Virus record (IMG/VR): IMGVR_UViG_3300009537_000178
Span: 1 to 23,909 of that record
Strand: one strand, 5' to 3'
Source of the DNA: a virus
Length of the DNA: 23,909 bases
This document shows positions 21,859 through 23,909 of the stretch, one piece after another (the first letter of the stretch is position 1; each line of letters opens with the position of its first letter). The position numbers were made by a program, and so were the translations under genes. The notes below the pieces were generated by a model. The model was not told where the DNA came from and ran no database searches. It saw only the letters and a list, made by a program, of their open reading frames with translations.

Positions 21859-23349
21859 TTGGAATATCAGGCGTTCGTTGGTGCCGCGTATCCATCGCAG
21901 TCGAACAGGGCGAGTCCGGAGCGGCTCGTCAACTGGTACGTGGAAAAGATGGAGTCGGATGGCGCGTCGTCTCGCGCCGCGCTATATCCAACGCCGGGCG
22001 TATCCACCCTTGCGACCCACACGGCGGCGGCATCGGGGCGAGCCCATTTCTACATCAACGGACGAGAGTTCGCCGTCATCGGCAAGGACTTCGTCGAGAT
22101 CGACATAGACGGAACGATTACGGACTATGGCGATGTTGCCGTAGATGGCAACCCCGCAACGATCTCGTCCAACGGTGATGGCGGCGGGCAGTTGTTCATC
22201 ACGTCCGGCGGGAATGGGTATCTATTCACTCTGTCCACCAACACGTTTACGTCAATCTCGGCGCTTGCGGACAAGGCGACAATGGGGGACATGCTGGACG
22301 GACGCTTCCTTGCCCTGGATGCCGCCACGTCCACGGTCTATATCTCCGATCTACTCGATGGAGCAACATGGCAGACGGGGGTGGTGCTGTTTCAGCGGTC
22401 CGAGATGCCGGACCGATGGATCGGTATGCGCGTGTTTAACCGCTACATCTACTTGTTCGGTACAGAGACGTCGAGCGTTTACTATAACAGCGGAAACTTT
22501 CCCGTGCCGTTCTCGCTCCATCCGTCGGGCACGCTACAGGCGGGTACCGCGGCGGGGTTCTCGCCGAAGGTTGTCGGGCAATCCGTCATGTGGCTTGGCT
22601 CCACCGATCAGGGGGACGGGCAGGTGTGGCGCACGGCGGGGTTCACCCCCGAGGTCATATCCACGTTCCCCGTCGCCAACGCGATCAATGGGTATGGTTT
22701 GGTAAGTGACGCCATTGGGGACTCCTACGACGACCTTGGGCATTCGTTCTATGTCCTCACGTTCCCCACCGCGGATGCCACTTGGTGCTTTGACGCAAAA
22801 ACGGACCTATGGCATGAGCGTGAAACGTGGATCAGCGAGACATCAACGGCGGGGGCATGGCGCCCCCTGTTCCATGCGTTCGCGTTCGGCAAGCATCGCA
22901 TCCTCGACCGTTCCGGCCCCGTCGTGTACACCCTGTCGTCCGACAATGGCCTCGACGTCGGGGGTCGCCCTATCCGTCGCTGGCGCGTGTCCCCCATCCT
23001 TGAGCACGAAAACGAGCGCCTTTTTGTCGCCAGCTTCGAGATCGACATGGAGACGGGGCTTGGAACGCAAACCGGACAAGGTAGCGATCCCGAGGTCATG
23101 CTTCAAATCAGCAAGGACGGCGGGAAGACTTATGGGCCCGAAAGGTGGGTCAAGGCGGGAAAGGCGGGGAAGTACACGAGGCGTGTGCGCTGGACCCGTA
23201 ACGGTGCCGCCCGACAACGTGTGTTCAAGGTGATGATGACGGACCCGGTTCCGTGGCGCGTGACCAACGCCTACCTGATGACGCCGCAGGCGCCGGAGAG
23301 TCAGCGTTGGGCGTTCCGAAATCAGGCCGCAGTGCAGAGGGGGCGCTAG
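21859..23349 (+). CDS. Head-closure/tail hub protein, P22 gp10-like
   Basis: A 496-residue protein close to P22 gp10 (472). The N-terminus has the family start FVGAAYPSQSNRASPERLVNWYVEKMES...ALYPTPGV. A beta-rich, propeller-like body follows (VIGKDFVEID, QLFITSGGNGYLF, YIYLFGTETSSVYYNSG, GQVWRTAGFTPEVIST, HSFYVLTFPTADATWCFDAKTDLWHERE). It would cap the DNA exit channel below the gp4-like ring. The start is TTG 21859, one base after the previous stop; no ATG is nearby in frame. The stop TAG directly precedes the next TTG. Confidence 0.85.
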   Translation: MEYQAFVGAAYPSQSNRASPERLVNWYVEKMESDGASSRAALYPTPGVSTLATHTAAASGRAHFYINGREFAVIGKDFVEIDIDGTITDYGDVAVDGNPATISSNGDGGGQLFITSGGNGYLFTLSTNTFTSISALADKATMGDMLDGRFLALDAATSTVYISDLLDGATWQTGVVLFQRSEMPDRWIGMRVFNRYIYLFGTETSSVYYNSGNFPVPFSLHPSGTLQAGTAAGFSPKVVGQSVMWLGSTDQGDGQVWRTAGFTPEVISTFPVANAINGYGLVSDAIGDSYDDLGHSFYVLTFPTADATWCFDAKTDLWHERETWISETSTAGAWRPLFHAFAFGKHRILDRSGPVVYTLSSDNGLDVGGRPIRRWRVSPILEHENERLFVASFEIDMETGLGTQTGQGSDPEVMLQISKDGGKTYGPERWVKAGKAGKYTRRVRWTRNGAARQRVFKVMMTDPVPWRVTNAYLMTPQAPESQRWAFRNQAAVQRGR

Positions 23350-23865
23350 TTGGCTCTTGCCCCGTCCGCGCCGATTCCGCTCTTTGACCCGATCTCTAAT
23401 CCGAAGCGGACCAAGTATGGTGAGCGCGAGAGGGACCCGCAGGATTCATTAGTCACGCTCGCGTGGAATAAGTTCTTCGTGAACCTGAACGATCAGGTTG
23501 CCGCGGCCGCGACGGTACTAGCCACCACGTCATTAACGGGTCAGGCGGCGAGCATTGGCGCGACGGCGCTAGACCTTGGGTCCGTGTCGGCTGGTTTGTA
23601 TCGGGTGACGTATTATACTCGTATCACGCAGGCTGCGACCACTTCGTCCAGCCTGACGGTTTCTTTCGCGTGGACCGATACGGCCAGCATGAGCACCTCG
23701 TTCGCTGCCATCACGGGCAACAGTATCACCACGTTCCAGTCGGATAGTCTGATGGTGTACATCGACAACGCCAGTCCGATCACATACTCAACGACGTACG
23801 CCTCTACCGGGGCGACGCCGATGCAATATTCTCTTCGGATCACGACCGAAAGGATGTCGACCTAA
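23350..23865 (+). CDS. Beta-rich virion protein in the tail region
   Basis: A 171-residue protein starting TTG 23350, directly after the gp10-like stop. The first 60 residues contain SLVTLAWNKFFVNLNDQVA, a helical virion-like region; the rest is a Thr/Ser/Ala-rich beta sandwich (GLYRVTYYTRITQ, LTVSFAWTDTASM, LMVYIDNASPITYS, YSLRITTERM). In P22 this position is the tail needle gp26, but no long coiled coil is visible, so needle is not supported. Head or tail spike/collar accessory are alternatives. It ends at the start of the last partial gene. Confidence 0.7.
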   Translation: MALAPSAPIPLFDPISNPKRTKYGERERDPQDSLVTLAWNKFFVNLNDQVAAAATVLATTSLTGQAASIGATALDLGSVSAGLYRVTYYTRITQAATTSSSLTVSFAWTDTASMSTSFAAITGNSITTFQSDSLMVYIDNASPITYSTTYASTGATPMQYSLRITTERMST

Positions 23866-23909
23866 TGTATCCATGGGGCGCATCCATCAAGCCGCCGTCC
23901 ACGAGCGGC
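23865..23909 (+). CDS. Start of the next structural gene (partial)
   Basis: ATG 23865 overlaps the preceding TAA (TAATG) and opens a frame to the window edge: MYPWGASIKPPSTSG. Continuity and coupling make it likely to be real; the product is unknown. Confidence 0.5.
   Translation, partial: MYPWGASIKPPSTSG

Noticed and set aside
23350-23865. Tail needle gp26 by position
   Set aside because: No long coiled coil is present; the protein looks beta-rich.
1-23909. tRNA genes, integrase, attachment site, IS elements, promoters with clear -35/-10
   Set aside because: None was recognised by eye. Genes are packed with almost no intergenic space, so promoters are more likely outside the window.

Overview
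The window is about 24 kb of a tailed double-stranded DNA bacteriophage genome or prophage. It is GC-rich, and every convincing gene lies on the + strand. Most neighbouring genes overlap by 1-4 nt (ATGA, GTGA, TTGA or TAATG junctions) or nearly touch, so the window reads as one long, translationally coupled late operon. The morphogenesis genes follow the P22 order: small terminase, large terminase, portal, scaffold, P22-like coat, a gp4-like adaptor, a gp10-like head-closure protein. This implies a short-tailed (podovirus-like) particle. Several genes carry lipoprotein signal peptides, which suggests a diderm host, but the host cannot be named from sequence alone. I saw no tRNA, integrase, att site, CRISPR array or insertion sequence.

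Layout. 1-2748: a DEDD-type exonuclease with a zinc ribbon, a small HExxH protein, an N4/N6-type DNA methyltransferase and a DUF6378-like protein. 2782-7064: nine small to medium genes, most with a signal peptide, lipobox or membrane segment. They include a trypsin-like serine protease lipoprotein, a Pro/Thr-rich lipoprotein, a LamG-like secreted protein, a DUF1353-like protein, and holin- or spanin-like membrane proteins. 7094-8631: a SAM methyltransferase and a NeuA-like CMP-nonulosonate synthetase. 8640-14134: small terminase, an ADP-ribosyltransferase-like protein, a short unknown, large terminase and portal. 14118-16282: a NeuB-like nonulosonate synthase and a NeuC-like UDP-GlcNAc 2-epimerase (hydrolysing). 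16279-23909: scaffold, coat, a virion surface/decoration candidate, a Rossmann-like protein resembling sialyltransferase/DUF115 enzymes, a zinc-finger protein, gp4-like and gp10-like proteins, and a beta-rich virion protein.

The main discovery candidate is a phage-encoded nonulosonic acid (sialic-acid-type) system threaded through the virion assembly operon. NeuC, NeuB and NeuA together would convert UDP-GlcNAc, or a related UDP-sugar, to a CMP-activated nonulosonate. The nearby SAM methyltransferase could decorate the sugar, and the protein at 19571-20506, next to the coat and decoration genes, is a plausible transferase. I infer that the phage glycosylates its own particle, or possibly the host surface, with a sialic-acid-like sugar. 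The three enzyme assignments rest on visible family motifs. The transferase role and the target are hypotheses.
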